Both the position numbers and the translations under genes were made by a program. Below are positions 52,567 through 61,044 of a stretch of DNA of 64,000 nucleotides, one piece after another; position 1 is the stretch's first letter, and each line of letters opens with the position of its first letter. Below the pieces are notes generated by a model. It did not search any database. It was not told the DNA's origin and saw only the letters and a list, made by a program, of their open reading frames with translations. Source of the stretch: an uncultured bacterium (GTDB taxonomy: Bacteria > Muiribacteriota > Ozemobacteria > Ozemobacterales > Ozemobacteraceae). Where the stretch lies: assembly GCA_937949615.1 (NCBI GenBank), contig CALEDQ010000008.1, forward strand, positions 558,001-622,000. Reading direction: 5' to 3'.

Positions 52567-53661
52567 ATGGGTTTGTTCACCTTTGGGACAAGCAACACGG
52601 CAGTTGGTGTCGATATCGGCACCTCAGCCGTCAAGATCGTCCAGCTCAAAAAGACTCCTTCTGGCCCTGAACTGATTAACTACGGTATGGCTCCCCTGCC
52701 CTCGGACGCGATGACAGAAGGTGCCGTTAGTAACCCGCAGGCAGTATCAGCGGTCATCAAGGACATCTTGAAAGCACGAAAAATCAAAGTCGAGCGGAGC
52801 TTCGCCTCAATCTCCGGGCAGAACGTAATCATGCGCTTCACCAAGCTGCCGATTATGTCGCCTGAAGAACTTGAGCAGACCGTCAGAATCGAAGCCGAGC
52901 AGTATGTTCCCTACGCTATTGACGAAGTGAGCATTACACACGCCGTTCTTAAGAATGTTGACGAAGAAGAAGAAGGCGGCGGCAAGTTTCTTATTCTGCT
53001 CGTAGTTGCCCAGAAAGACCTGGTTAACTCATATACCGATGTTCTCAAGAGCGCCGGCATTACGCCTGAAATCGTCGATGTCGACACAATTGCCGCCATC
53101 AACGCTCTTGAAGACTCTTATATGCAGACCGCCAGCTCACAGGAAGGCGGCGAAGTCGTTGCTGTCATCGATGCTGGGGCGAGAACCACAAACATTTCGG
53201 TCATGAAGTCAGGTGTTCTGATGTTCACCCGCAACATCCCGATTGCCGGCAACAACATTACCGAGATGATCAGAGATGTAATGAAGCAGGAATTTGATCA
53301 GGCAGAATCGATCAAGATCGAAGAAGCCGAAGTCAATATCGGCGAAGGCGGCGGCAACGAGATTTCTGAAGTGGTCAAGACCACCGTCGAAGAACTGGCC
53401 TCAGAAATTCGTCGCTCGTTCGACTACTTCAAAGCCCAGTCACGCGAGCCGCTGATCCATCGCATCATTCTGTCGGGCGGCAGCGCCAATCTGCGCAGCT
53501 TCAACACCTTTCTGATGAACGAACTGGGTGTGGACGTTAACATGGGCAATCCTCTCGAAGGCATTGCCGTTACCACACCCGACCCGGATGAGCTCTACAA
53601 CAACCTGCAGCAGTATACTGTTGCAATAGGGCTTGCACTGAGAGGGGTGAAAGAAGACTAA
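52567..53661 (+). CDS. pilM: Type IV pilus assembly protein PilM
   Basis: A 364-residue actin-like ATPase of the cytoplasmic ring of the type IV pilus machine. Conserved parts: AVGVDIGTSAVKIVQLKK, SISGQNVIMRFTKLP, MSPEELEQTVRIEAEQYVP and VIDAGARTTNISVMKSG, then RIILSGGSANLRSFNTFL. It binds the N terminus of PilN. TTGGAGG lies ahead of the ATG. First gene of pilMNOP, which run with gaps of 0, 3 and about 15 bases. Confidence 0.95.
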   Translation: MGLFTFGTSNTAVGVDIGTSAVKIVQLKKTPSGPELINYGMAPLPSDAMTEGAVSNPQAVSAVIKDILKARKIKVERSFASISGQNVIMRFTKLPIMSPEELEQTVRIEAEQYVPYAIDEVSITHAVLKNVDEEEEGGGKFLILLVVAQKDLVNSYTDVLKSAGITPEIVDVDTIAAINALEDSYMQTASSQEGGEVVAVIDAGARTTNISVMKSGVLMFTRNIPIAGNNITEMIRDVMKQEFDQAESIKIEEAEVNIGEGGGNEISEVVKTTVEELASEIRRSFDYFKAQSREPLIHRIILSGGSANLRSFNTFLMNELGVDVNMGNPLEGIAVTTPDPDELYNNLQQYTVAIGLALRGVKED

Positions 53662-54273
53662 ATGATTAGAATTAACCTATTAACCGTCAAGCGGCGAAAG
53701 CCAATTCAAATCCCGTTTGCTGCGATCTTCTTTTTCCTGGGTCTGATCGGTATCGGCGCCGGCTTCTACGCAGGCACCCTTGCCATCGAAGGCATGAACG
53801 ATGAGCTGATTACCCAGCGCCAGGAACTCAAAGATGAAATCGCCCGCGAACAATCGAAACTCGACATCAAAGACCAGCTGCGCCAGGAAAAGGGTAAGAT
53901 CGAATCAGACATTACCCGTCTGAAACAGCTGTCGGGCGCAACTCTGCTGCAGTGGTCGCAGGCGTTCAGCAACCTCACCAGTGTTGTTCCTGAAAAGACC
54001 GTCTGGATCACCAACCTGCGCATTGACTCTGACAGACGTGTTCAGATCACTGCCTACTCATGCAACGAAGACGGCGCCGAAGAACCCAAGACCGGCGGTC
54101 AGCTGACCAAAGGTATTCAGCAGTTCATTCAGGCTCTGCAGGGTCATGAACATTTCGAAGAAGTGTTTCTGACCAGCGCCACAAAGAACATTTACGAAAA
54201 AATGCCGGTATGGCGTTTTGAAATCGGTTGCCGCATCAAACGTGACCTTGGCGAAAAGAATCTGGAGGGCTGA
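53662..54273 (+). CDS. pilN: Type IV pilus assembly protein PilN
   Basis: A 203-residue inner-membrane protein. It begins MIRINLLTVKRRK, the PilN peptide that docks in PilM, then one membrane helix (about residues 17-37), a coiled coil (about 40-80) and a periplasmic ferredoxin-like domain containing LTSVVPEKTVWITNLRID. With PilO it forms the link between cytoplasmic ring and secretin. The ATG directly follows the pilM stop. Confidence 0.94.
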   Translation: MIRINLLTVKRRKPIQIPFAAIFFFLGLIGIGAGFYAGTLAIEGMNDELITQRQELKDEIAREQSKLDIKDQLRQEKGKIESDITRLKQLSGATLLQWSQAFSNLTSVVPEKTVWITNLRIDSDRRVQITAYSCNEDGAEEPKTGGQLTKGIQQFIQALQGHEHFEEVFLTSATKNIYEKMPVWRFEIGCRIKRDLGEKNLEG

Positions 54274-54276
54274 TTA

Positions 54277-54837
54277 ATGAATAACTTCGCAGTTGTAACA
54301 ATTTTCCTCCTGGTTCTCGCGGCCGGGGCAGGCGTATTCTTCTACATGAACTACTACCAGCCACTCGTTGACGAAGCCGAAAAGATCAAGACTGAAATCG
54401 ATGATCTCGAAAGGCAGAAAGCCCAGCTGGCAAATATCGAAGAAGAGATGGCGCAGTTGAAAGCGCAAATATCGAAACTAACGGAGCAGAAGAACAAGCT
54501 ACAGATGGAATCAAACCAGCTGAACACCGTTGTTCCCAAGCTCCTCGATTCGACCGAAACCATTGCCAACAAGTTCAAGGTGAAATTCCAGGATATCCGC
54601 ATCTCTCCGCTGGTCAGAGCTGAAGACTGGTCTGAACTGCCCGTAGAAATGACAATCCTCGGAACCTTCAAAGACATCGGCAGTTTCCTCACCATTATGG
54701 AAAAACGCAAGATCATCAATCTTGCCGCAGGTTCAATGAACGTTTCTGTTTCGGCTGAAGTGGATCGCGACTCAAAAAGCCCTCTGCTCAGCGTGACTCT
54801 CAGCGCCAAGGTCTACATCATGGGCGGCGGATACTAA
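54277..54837 (+). CDS. pilO: Type IV pilus assembly protein PilO
   Basis: A 186-residue inner-membrane protein: one N-terminal helix (residues 4-26), a coiled coil (about 35-85, rich in Glu, Lys, Leu and Gln) and a periplasmic domain with VEMTILGTFKDIGSFLTIME, the characteristic PilO fold. It pairs with PilN. CTGGAGG lies ahead of the ATG. Confidence 0.94.
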   Translation: MNNFAVVTIFLLVLAAGAGVFFYMNYYQPLVDEAEKIKTEIDDLERQKAQLANIEEEMAQLKAQISKLTEQKNKLQMESNQLNTVVPKLLDSTETIANKFKVKFQDIRISPLVRAEDWSELPVEMTILGTFKDIGSFLTIMEKRKIINLAAGSMNVSVSAEVDRDSKSPLLSVTLSAKVYIMGGGY

Positions 54838-54852
54838 GAAAGGAAGATGACT

Positions 54853-55512
54853 ATGACTGGTTATAACCCACTCAAAACTCTGGGAATCATCTGTCTGGCG
54901 GCGTTCCTTCTTGCAGCTCCCGGCCACCTTTCTGCGCAGGAAAACCTCGACGACTTTGGTGCCCTTGATGAACTTTCAACCCCTGCCGCTGGCGGCGATG
55001 CCCCGGCTGCCGGTGGTGATGCTGCTGTAAGCGAAAGCACTATCAACGAAACCCCAGCAGGTGGCGATGGCATGACTGCTGAAAGCCCGACACCAGCCGC
55101 CGGTGGCGCCGAACCCGGCAAAATGAGCGAACAGGAACAGGTCGAAGCTCTGATTGCCAAATACACTTTTGCCACCGAAAACCCGAAAAAAGACCCTTTC
55201 AGACCGATCGTCGAAAAGAAAGTGGTTCTGCCGCCGGTAAGACCGGTTCAGCCGGTTTCCAGACCGCAGGATACCAAACCTGCTCCGCCGCCGGTTAAAC
55301 CGATCAGACTTTTCGTTACCGGTATCGTTGGCAATGAAGGCCAGAGACTCGCGGTCGTCAAGTTTGAAAACGACGAACTGACACTCGTTAAAGATCAGAT
55401 TGTCGAAGGCAAATTCAAGGTCGTCGACATATTGAATGACAGAGTTGTCATTTATTCGAACAAAGAACAGCGCCGCCACACCTTCAAAATCGGCGGCGAC
55501 GAAAAAGACTGA
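54853..55512 (+). CDS. pilP: Type IV pilus PilP-like protein
   Basis: A 219-residue exported protein. A signal peptide covers about residues 1-28; a low-complexity Ala-Gly-Gly-Pro stretch (about 38-88) follows. The C-terminal domain has ENPKKDPFRPIVEKK, the usual PilP lead-in, and a small beta-sandwich with VTGIVGNEGQRLAVVKFEND. PilP joins PilN/PilO to the secretin. AGGA lies eight bases before ATG 54853 but only two bases before ATG 54847, so 54853 was chosen. Classic PilP is a lipoprotein; no lipobox Cys is evident here. Confidence 0.85.
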   Translation: MTGYNPLKTLGIICLAAFLLAAPGHLSAQENLDDFGALDELSTPAAGGDAPAAGGDAAVSESTINETPAGGDGMTAESPTPAAGGAEPGKMSEQEQVEALIAKYTFATENPKKDPFRPIVEKKVVLPPVRPVQPVSRPQDTKPAPPPVKPIRLFVTGIVGNEGQRLAVVKFENDELTLVKDQIVEGKFKVVDILNDRVVIYSNKEQRRHTFKIGGDEKD

Positions 55513-55534
55513 TTAACGTTCCGTAGATTAAAAG

Positions 55535-55591
55535 ACTGTATCAGAGCAGATTCCAGAACCTCAAGGCAAATGCCACTGATACAGTTTTTTT
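55535..55591 (+). terminator. Terminator-like hairpin between pilP and pilQ
   Basis: ACTGTATCAG at 55535-55544 pairs with CTGATACAGT at 55576-55585, extended by A-T pairs, with a 31-base loop and a T-run (55585-55591). It may attenuate transcription into pilQ. Confidence 0.6.
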
Positions 55592-55621
55592 ATACCCGAA
55601 ATTCATGAAAGGTTTTTGCAG

Positions 55622-55771
55622 ATGAAAAGAAAAAACATGTTCTGGACAGCCTGGGCAATAATTGGTCTGACACTGGTGGTTGCTGCCGGCGTCAAAAGTT
55701 TTGCCAATGACGTCAGAGAGAGAATCGAGCAGTCAGCCCTTAAATACCTTCCCTCTGAGAAGCAGCCCTGA
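55622..55771 (+). CDS. Small membrane protein between pilP and pilQ
   Basis: A 49-residue open frame from ATG 55622, with AAAGG about ten bases ahead. It has one membrane helix (about residues 7-26, WTAWAIIGLTLVVAAGVKSF) and a short charged periplasmic tail. No known pilus subunit of this form is familiar to me. Codon use is native. The gap to pilQ (55772-55994) has a tandem TTGTCGGA repeat (55946 and 55961 regions) but no further convincing gene. Confidence 0.6.
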   Translation: MKRKNMFWTAWAIIGLTLVVAAGVKSFANDVRERIEQSALKYLPSEKQP

Positions 55772-55994
55772 TACTGGTCAACACAAATGTCTTCAAGAAC
55801 AGACGAAAGCCGGAGTTTAAGCGAGAGACAGCAATCTGACCGGCAGAATGTCAGAAAAAGAAAATTTTAATCAGAAATAAATGAAAAATTGCTTAAAGAA
55901 TTCAGCAAACTTGTCGATGTATCACCTGACATACCCTAAAAGGCTATTGTCGGAGATTCAGTTGTCGGACATTACCGTTCGGAGGTAAAGAAGA

Positions 55995-57389
55995 ATGAGT
56001 TCCACGGGTTACACCAGGAAACGAAGTAACATCTTACTACTGTTTGCGGCTCTCACAGTCGCAATGTTGTTTCCATGCTCAGCAAAGGCTGAAGACAACA
56101 TTACCCTCGATTTCCGCGATACTGACATCCGTCAGATCATCAAGGTCATCGCCCAGCAGTCAGGCACGAACATCATTGCCGAGAAAAGCGTGCGTGGCCA
56201 GGTCACGGTCAAGCTTTCTGACGTATACTATGAAGAAGCCATGAACCTGATCGCCAAAACCAACGGTTTTGCCGTGCGCAAAATTGGTAATACCTGGATT
56301 CTCGCTGACGAGAAAAAGCTGGTTGAAGCCTTTGAAAAAGGTCTGACGATTACCAAGCGACTGCAGTATGCCAAAGCTGCTGACGTCAGCAAAGTAATCT
56401 CTTCAACCATCAGAAAAGATGTTAAGGTCGCTACCGACGAACGCATCAATGCGGTTATCGTCTCTGGTGGCAAAGACCTGCTCGATGAAGTCAAGAAACT
56501 CATCGAAACCATCGATACACCTGTGCACCAAGTCATGATGGAAGCCAAGATCGTTGAAGTCAAAACCGATGCCACCAAGAGCATCGGCTTCAAATGGACA
56601 GGCAAAACCGGTCAGGAAGCCGCATACAACGAATTCGACAACCTGCCCGTACTGTCAACCAAAGAATACTTTGCCGCCAATCCGGATTCTGGCCTGTATC
56701 AGGAACAGTTCACCGGTCAGCAGGGCGATCTCTTTGGTCTTGGCGATTTCTATCGCGACAACCTGCTGTTCAAAGCAACTTTCGCAGCCCTGGAAAAACG
56801 CAGCGAAACCAAGGTTCTCAGCAACCCGAAGATCTCTGCTGTTAACGGCCAGGAAGCCAATATCGTAGTCGGTACTAAAGTTATCTACCCCGGTGGCGCT
56901 GACCAGCCCCCGAAAGAAAAAGATACCGGTATCAAACTCAAGATCACTCCGCGCATCAATGACGACGGTTATATCACTGTTGACGCTGAACCTGAAGTAT
57001 CATTCGTTGAATCATGGTCCAACAACAACATGTATCCGGTCATCGGCACCCGTTCTGCCAAGACCACCGTGCGCGTCAGAGACGGCGAAGAGATCCTCAT
57101 CGGCGGCCTGATCAGAGACGAAGAAGGCAAAGATAACAGCAAGATCCCGCTGTTGGGCAGCATTCCGATCGTAAAATCTCTGTTCAGCTTCAAGGGTAAA
57201 AAGGGTCAGTCTCAGGAACTTATTATCCTGATCACTCCCCATATCATTGCTCAGAGCATCGAATCAGCCGCTCCGACCGCCCTGATTCCGGAAACTGGCA
57301 TGAACCCTGTCGCTGCTGCTCCAGTCTCGGCTCAGCCCGCCGGCACTGTTGACGATTCGTTCGATAACGCGTTCGATACCTCATTCTAA
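55995..57389 (+). CDS. pilQ: Type IV pilus secretin PilQ (short form)
   Basis: A 464-residue outer-membrane secretin with a signal peptide (residues 1-32, ending AKA). It opens straight into the secretin N0 domain (ITLDFRDTDIRQIIKVIAQQ), then N1 (RLQYAKAADVSKVISSTI, INAVIVSGGKDLLDEVKKLI), then the secretin barrel (KVLSNPKISAVNGQEANIVV and RDGEEILIGGLIRDEEGKDN) and the end ELIILITPHII. The peptidoglycan-binding AMIN domains found in many PilQ are absent, which makes it short. Reversed wall anchoring may rely on other proteins. TCGGAGG precedes the ATG. Confidence 0.92.
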   Translation: MSSTGYTRKRSNILLLFAALTVAMLFPCSAKAEDNITLDFRDTDIRQIIKVIAQQSGTNIIAEKSVRGQVTVKLSDVYYEEAMNLIAKTNGFAVRKIGNTWILADEKKLVEAFEKGLTITKRLQYAKAADVSKVISSTIRKDVKVATDERINAVIVSGGKDLLDEVKKLIETIDTPVHQVMMEAKIVEVKTDATKSIGFKWTGKTGQEAAYNEFDNLPVLSTKEYFAANPDSGLYQEQFTGQQGDLFGLGDFYRDNLLFKATFAALEKRSETKVLSNPKISAVNGQEANIVVGTKVIYPGGADQPPKEKDTGIKLKITPRINDDGYITVDAEPEVSFVESWSNNNMYPVIGTRSAKTTVRVRDGEEILIGGLIRDEEGKDNSKIPLLGSIPIVKSLFSFKGKKGQSQELIILITPHIIAQSIESAAPTALIPETGMNPVAAAPVSAQPAGTVDDSFDNAFDTSF

Positions 57390-57408
57390 AACCTCCGACT
57401 GAAAAAAA

Positions 57409-57443
57409 AGGGCCGCCCAAAACCGGGCGGCCCTCTTTTTTTT
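57409..57443 (+). terminator. Terminator after pilQ
   Basis: AGGGCCGCCC at 57409-57418 pairs with GGGCGGCCCT at 57425-57434, loop AAAACC, followed by CTTTTTTTT. Confidence 0.92.
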
Positions 57444-57485
57444 CACTGAAACAGTTATCAAAAAAGCATTTTCAGCCAGGCAATA

Positions 57486-58634
57486 TTAGACGCTCACAAG
57501 TGTTTTTATGCGCCTTTCAAGCTCACACATGTTTTCGCAGCCGCACAATGAGAGAATTTCAGACGCAAGTTGAATTGCGATCACTGATTCTGCCACTACT
57601 GCCGCCGCCGCGACCGCATGCACATCAGACCGGTAAAAAGCAGGGTCGGCGGCCTGGCCGGTTTTGAGATCGACAGAATCGACACCGGCGTTGGCGGGCA
57701 ATGGCTTCATATGAAAACGAATGATTAAGGGCTGCCCATTGGTCATGCCGCCTTCGAGACCAGCGGCATGGTTGCTGGCACGACTGGTCTGACTGCCGAC
57801 CGCAACAATTGGATCGGCTGCCGGCAAATTCGATTGTGCCAGTTCGAGAGCCATGCCGACTTCTACACCACGCACAGCCGGGATACTCATTACCAGGCCA
57901 GCAAGAATGCCATCGAGGCGTCGGTCATAATGCACATGGCTGCCAAGCCCGGCAGGGAGCCCCCAGAAGATCACGGCCCCGGTGCCGCCAATACTGCGAT
58001 TCTCAGCAGCACAGCCGTCTGTCAGTTCGCGCCATGACTTAATAACAGCTGAATCTGGCGTCAGAAATTCTTCACCATTCTGCTCGACGGCAGCAGCAAT
58101 AATTTCGGGCGAAGCGGCATAATCGACCGCGGCCCTGCTGCCACCCAGACTTTCGACAAAGCAGGTTGACCTGATGCCGAGCTGCTTCAGCAGATTTCTT
58201 GGCGGCACCGAGAGTGCAACGCGCATCGCCGTTTCACGGGCCGAGGCACGCTCTCTAACCGGGCGGCAGTCATCAAGACCGTATCTGCTGATGCCGGCCA
58301 GGTCGGCATGACCCGGCAGCGGCACAGTGATTCGCCCGGCTTCAACATTGGCAGCGAATGGGTGCATGTAGGCGGCATGCTTTTCGAAATCACGGTTTCT
58401 GATAGTCAACGCAACCGGGCTGCCGGTCGTCAGGCCACCGATTATGCCAGAGAGTATTTCAACTTCATCGTTCTCGATTCTGGCACGGGCCCCGCGACCA
58501 TAACCGGCCCGGCGACGGTGCAGCAGCGTTACAAAGTCAGAGGGCTCGATCCTGATGCCGGCGGGCAGACCTTCGAGAATTCCGCAAAGCGCCGGGCCAT
58601 GCGATTCACCTGCTGTTAAATAGCGCAATTTCAT
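57486..58634 (-). CDS. aroC: Chorismate synthase
   Basis: A 382-residue enzyme that turns EPSP into chorismate with reduced FMN, the last step of the shikimate pathway. Conserved parts: MKLRYLTAGESHGPALCGIL, RRRAGYGRGARARIENDEVE, HADLAGISRYGLDDCRPVRE and the Arg/Asp region GGMTNGQPLIIRFHMKPLP. Start at 58634 with GGGAGA ahead; an earlier in-frame start at 58700 would add 22 residues with no family match. Alone on its strand; neighbours are the pilus and flagellar units. Confidence 0.95.
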   Translation of the reverse strand: MKLRYLTAGESHGPALCGILEGLPAGIRIEPSDFVTLLHRRRAGYGRGARARIENDEVEILSGIIGGLTTGSPVALTIRNRDFEKHAAYMHPFAANVEAGRITVPLPGHADLAGISRYGLDDCRPVRERASARETAMRVALSVPPRNLLKQLGIRSTCFVESLGGSRAAVDYAASPEIIAAAVEQNGEEFLTPDSAVIKSWRELTDGCAAENRSIGGTGAVIFWGLPAGLGSHVHYDRRLDGILAGLVMSIPAVRGVEVGMALELAQSNLPAADPIVAVGSQTSRASNHAAGLEGGMTNGQPLIIRFHMKPLPANAGVDSVDLKTGQAADPAFYRSDVHAVAAAAVVAESVIAIQLASEILSLCGCENMCELERRIKTLVSV

Positions 58635-58750
58635 AGTTTCTCCCGTAATTGCCGATATTTTAACCTTTTTTGCATTTTTTTGCAGAGAAACTCTCAGCAA
58701 TGCGCCGCATTGTGCCGATTATCTTTCTGATCAATAAAAAATCTGCTTTT

Positions 58751-58792
58751 CCCTAAAGTCGCGCAGACTTTCTGCCGATAATTCGTTTAGGG
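58751..58792 (+). promoter_or_regulatory. Sigma-28-like flagellar promoter within an inverted repeat
   Basis: TAAA at 58754-58757, 16 bases, then GCCGATAA at 58774-58781, a near match to the FliA consensus (TAAA, N15, GCCGATAA). CCCTAAA at 58751-58757 and TTTAGGG at 58786-58792 are inverted repeats around it. The first gene of the flagellar unit starts 24 bases after the -10 box. Confidence 0.7.
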
Positions 58793-58804
58793 AAGGTATC
58801 AACT

Positions 58805-59371
58805 TTGGCAAACATGAATCCGGAAATTTCAAACAGCGATTATCAGTTAGCGGTTCAGCTGCTCGGCAGAGACCCGCGCACCCCTTTCGCCGTCAAAACT
58901 CGTTGCGGCGATGGCAGCCCACAGGTTCTCATTGCCGACCCGGTGTTTCTTGAAGACGGTATCTGGAAGCCCTTTCCTGCCTTTCTCTGGCTTGTCTGCC
59001 CGCGACTCAAACTTCTGGTCGCTGAGCTCGAGCAGCAGGGCTACATCAGAAAATATTCACAGCAGCTCGAAAGCGACGAAGATTTTCGTCAGCGCTTTCT
59101 CAGCAGTCAGACCGAGATTTCGGCCATACGTATTGAAATGGCCGAAAAAATATACCCGGGTGAACTACCGGAACACATCAGAGAAATTCTGACCGAGACC
59201 ACCATTGCCGGCAGCCGCGACTTCAGAGGCGTTAAATGCCTGCACTCGCATCTCGCGCATGAGCTTGCCTTTGCCGGAAACCCGATTGGTGCCGACGTAA
59301 TCAACATCATCGGGCATTGTTCGAAAGCCGATAACTGCAGCCACCTGAGCAAAGGAGGAAATCTGGAATGA
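58805..59371 (+). CDS. DUF501-family protein leading the flagellar operon
   Basis: A 188-residue protein matching the DUF501 family (function unknown, typical of actinobacteria next to septum or phosphatase genes). Conserved parts: PQVLIADPVFLEDG, FPAFLWLVCPRLKLLVAELE and GVKCLHSHLAHELAFAGNPI. Conserved His and Cys suggest a metal site. Start is TTG 58805 with GGAAGG eight bases ahead; ATG 58814 has poorer spacing. The stop overlaps flgF (ATGA). It lies directly behind the sigma-28-like promoter, so it should be made with the flagellum. Confidence 0.82.
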   Translation: MANMNPEISNSDYQLAVQLLGRDPRTPFAVKTRCGDGSPQVLIADPVFLEDGIWKPFPAFLWLVCPRLKLLVAELEQQGYIRKYSQQLESDEDFRQRFLSSQTEISAIRIEMAEKIYPGELPEHIREILTETTIAGSRDFRGVKCLHSHLAHELAFAGNPIGADVINIIGHCSKADNCSHLSKGGNLE

Positions 59372-60210
59372 TACGCGGTATCTATACAGCTTCTTCATCG
59401 ATGCTTGTCGAAATCATCAGACAGGACATGGTGGCCAACAACCTCGCCAACGTCGACACATGCGGTTTCAAGCAGGATCAGGGCATATTCAAGGAATTGC
59501 CAACCATGGAACTGCGCCGGGTCAATGACGGCAAGCTTTACCCGCCCCGGCCGATCTACAAATATCCGAAAATTGGCGAGCTCGGCACCGGCGTTATTCT
59601 TGACGAATCATTCACCAATTTCAAGGCCGGAGCCTTCGATTACACCGGCAATGATCTCGATGTGGCACTCGAAAACGAAAAAGCCTTTTTCGTGGTCGAA
59701 TCGCCCAAAGGCACAAGATTTACCCGTGACGGCATTCTCAACATCAATCAGGATGGTTTTCTGACGAATATGAGCGGCGATTTCATGCTGGCCGAAAGAG
59801 AGCCGGTCGACCCCGAGAACAAGACCAGCATTCTTAACGAAGACGGCACCATGGCGTCTGAACTGGTTCGCGTTTCGGTTCAGGATGGCCAGACAGTGAA
59901 TATCGACCGAGACGGGCGTGTGCTGATAGACGGTGTGCCACAATATCGTCTCGTAGCCGGCATGGCCGAGGACCGTAAAGCTTTTCGCAAAGAAGGGGCC
60001 AACAAGTTTGTCAGAGCCTATGGTGAAGTGGCCAGGGCCGATACGAACTTCAAGCAGGGTTACATCGAAAAACCCAACTTCAGCCTGGTTGAAGAGATGG
60101 TCAGAATGATCGAGGTCTCACGCGCTTATGAAGCGAATTCGAAAGTCATTCAGTCACACGATGGTCTGCTCGACAAGGCCATCAACTCAGTCGGCGCCAC
60201 CAGACGCTGA
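59368..60210 (+). CDS. flgF: Flagellar basal-body rod protein FlgF
   Basis: A 280-residue proximal-rod protein of the flagellar hook-basal body family. It begins MIRGIYTASSSMLVEIIRQ and MVANNLANVDTCGFKQDQ (the rod-protein N-terminal helix), has the DLDVALENEKAFFVVESPKG core, and ends with VEEMVRMIEVSRAYEANSKV. AGGAGG is ahead of the ATG and overlaps the DUF501 stop. No hook or ring genes precede it here. Confidence 0.92.
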   Translation: MIRGIYTASSSMLVEIIRQDMVANNLANVDTCGFKQDQGIFKELPTMELRRVNDGKLYPPRPIYKYPKIGELGTGVILDESFTNFKAGAFDYTGNDLDVALENEKAFFVVESPKGTRFTRDGILNINQDGFLTNMSGDFMLAEREPVDPENKTSILNEDGTMASELVRVSVQDGQTVNIDRDGRVLIDGVPQYRLVAGMAEDRKAFRKEGANKFVRAYGEVARADTNFKQGYIEKPNFSLVEEMVRMIEVSRAYEANSKVIQSHDGLLDKAINSVGATRR

Positions 60211-60244
60211 TTCTAATCTGAAAGAGCCGGAGGAATAAAAGCCT

Positions 60245-61033
60245 ATGATGAGAGCACTATGGTCGGCCTCTACAGGCATGAAAGGTCAGGAAACCAACAT
60301 TGCCGTGGTTTCCAACAACCTTTCAAACGTCACTACAACAGGTTTTAAAAAGAGCCGCGTCGACTTTCAGGACCTCATGTATCAGACTCTGACAGAACCG
60401 GGTGCGCCCATTTCGAGCGACAACACCTACCCCGTAGGTATTCAGCTCGGCCACGGCGTCAGACCGGTCGCCACCCAGCGTATGTTCAGCCAGGGCGAAT
60501 TCCAGCAGACAGAACAGCCACTCGACGTAGTCATCGAAGGCAAAGGCTTCTTTCAGATTCAGCTTCCCAACGGCGACACAGCCTATACCCGTGACGGCGC
60601 CTGGAAACTCTCTGAAGAAGGCACCGTCGTCACCTCTGACGGTTACACCGTTCTGCCCGGGTTCACCATTCCGCGTGAAGCCATCGGCATCAACATCACC
60701 TCTTCAGGTATTATCGCGGCAAAAATGCCGGGTCAGGTCGACCTCGAAGTACTTGGCCAGATCGAACTCGCCAACTTTATCAACCCTCCGGGGCTCAAAG
60801 CCATTGGCCGCAACCTGTTCATTCCGAGCGGCAGCTCTGGTGACCCGGCTGTCGGGATTCCGGGTACCGAAGAATTTGGCGAAATCGCCCAGGGCTTTGT
60901 CGAAATGTCGAACGTCAAGGTAGTTGAAGAAATGGTCAACATGATCGTCGCCCAGCGCGCCTACGAAGCGAACTCCAAGACCATTCAGACTTCAGATACG
61001 ATGTTGCAGATAGCCAACAACCTGAGAAGATAG
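60245..61033 (+). CDS. flgG: Flagellar basal-body rod protein FlgG
   Basis: A 262-residue distal-rod protein. The first 40 residues (ALWSASTGMKGQETNIAVVS, NNLSNVTTTGFKKSRVDFQD) and the last (VEEMVNMIVAQRAYEANSKT then IQTSDTMLQIANNLRR) are near-textbook FlgG. Length is exactly usual (about 260). CGGAGGA precedes the ATG. It is in the same operon as flgF, with 34 bases between. Confidence 0.96.
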   Translation: MMRALWSASTGMKGQETNIAVVSNNLSNVTTTGFKKSRVDFQDLMYQTLTEPGAPISSDNTYPVGIQLGHGVRPVATQRMFSQGEFQQTEQPLDVVIEGKGFFQIQLPNGDTAYTRDGAWKLSEEGTVVTSDGYTVLPGFTIPREAIGINITSSGIIAAKMPGQVDLEVLGQIELANFINPPGLKAIGRNLFIPSGSSGDPAVGIPGTEEFGEIAQGFVEMSNVKVVEEMVNMIVAQRAYEANSKTIQTSDTMLQIANNLRR

Positions 61034-61044
61034 GGTAGTTAACG

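Noticed and set aside
55787..55870. 27-codon open frame between the small pil gene and pilQ
   Set aside because: No ribosome site, very short and low-complexity; not enough to call a gene.
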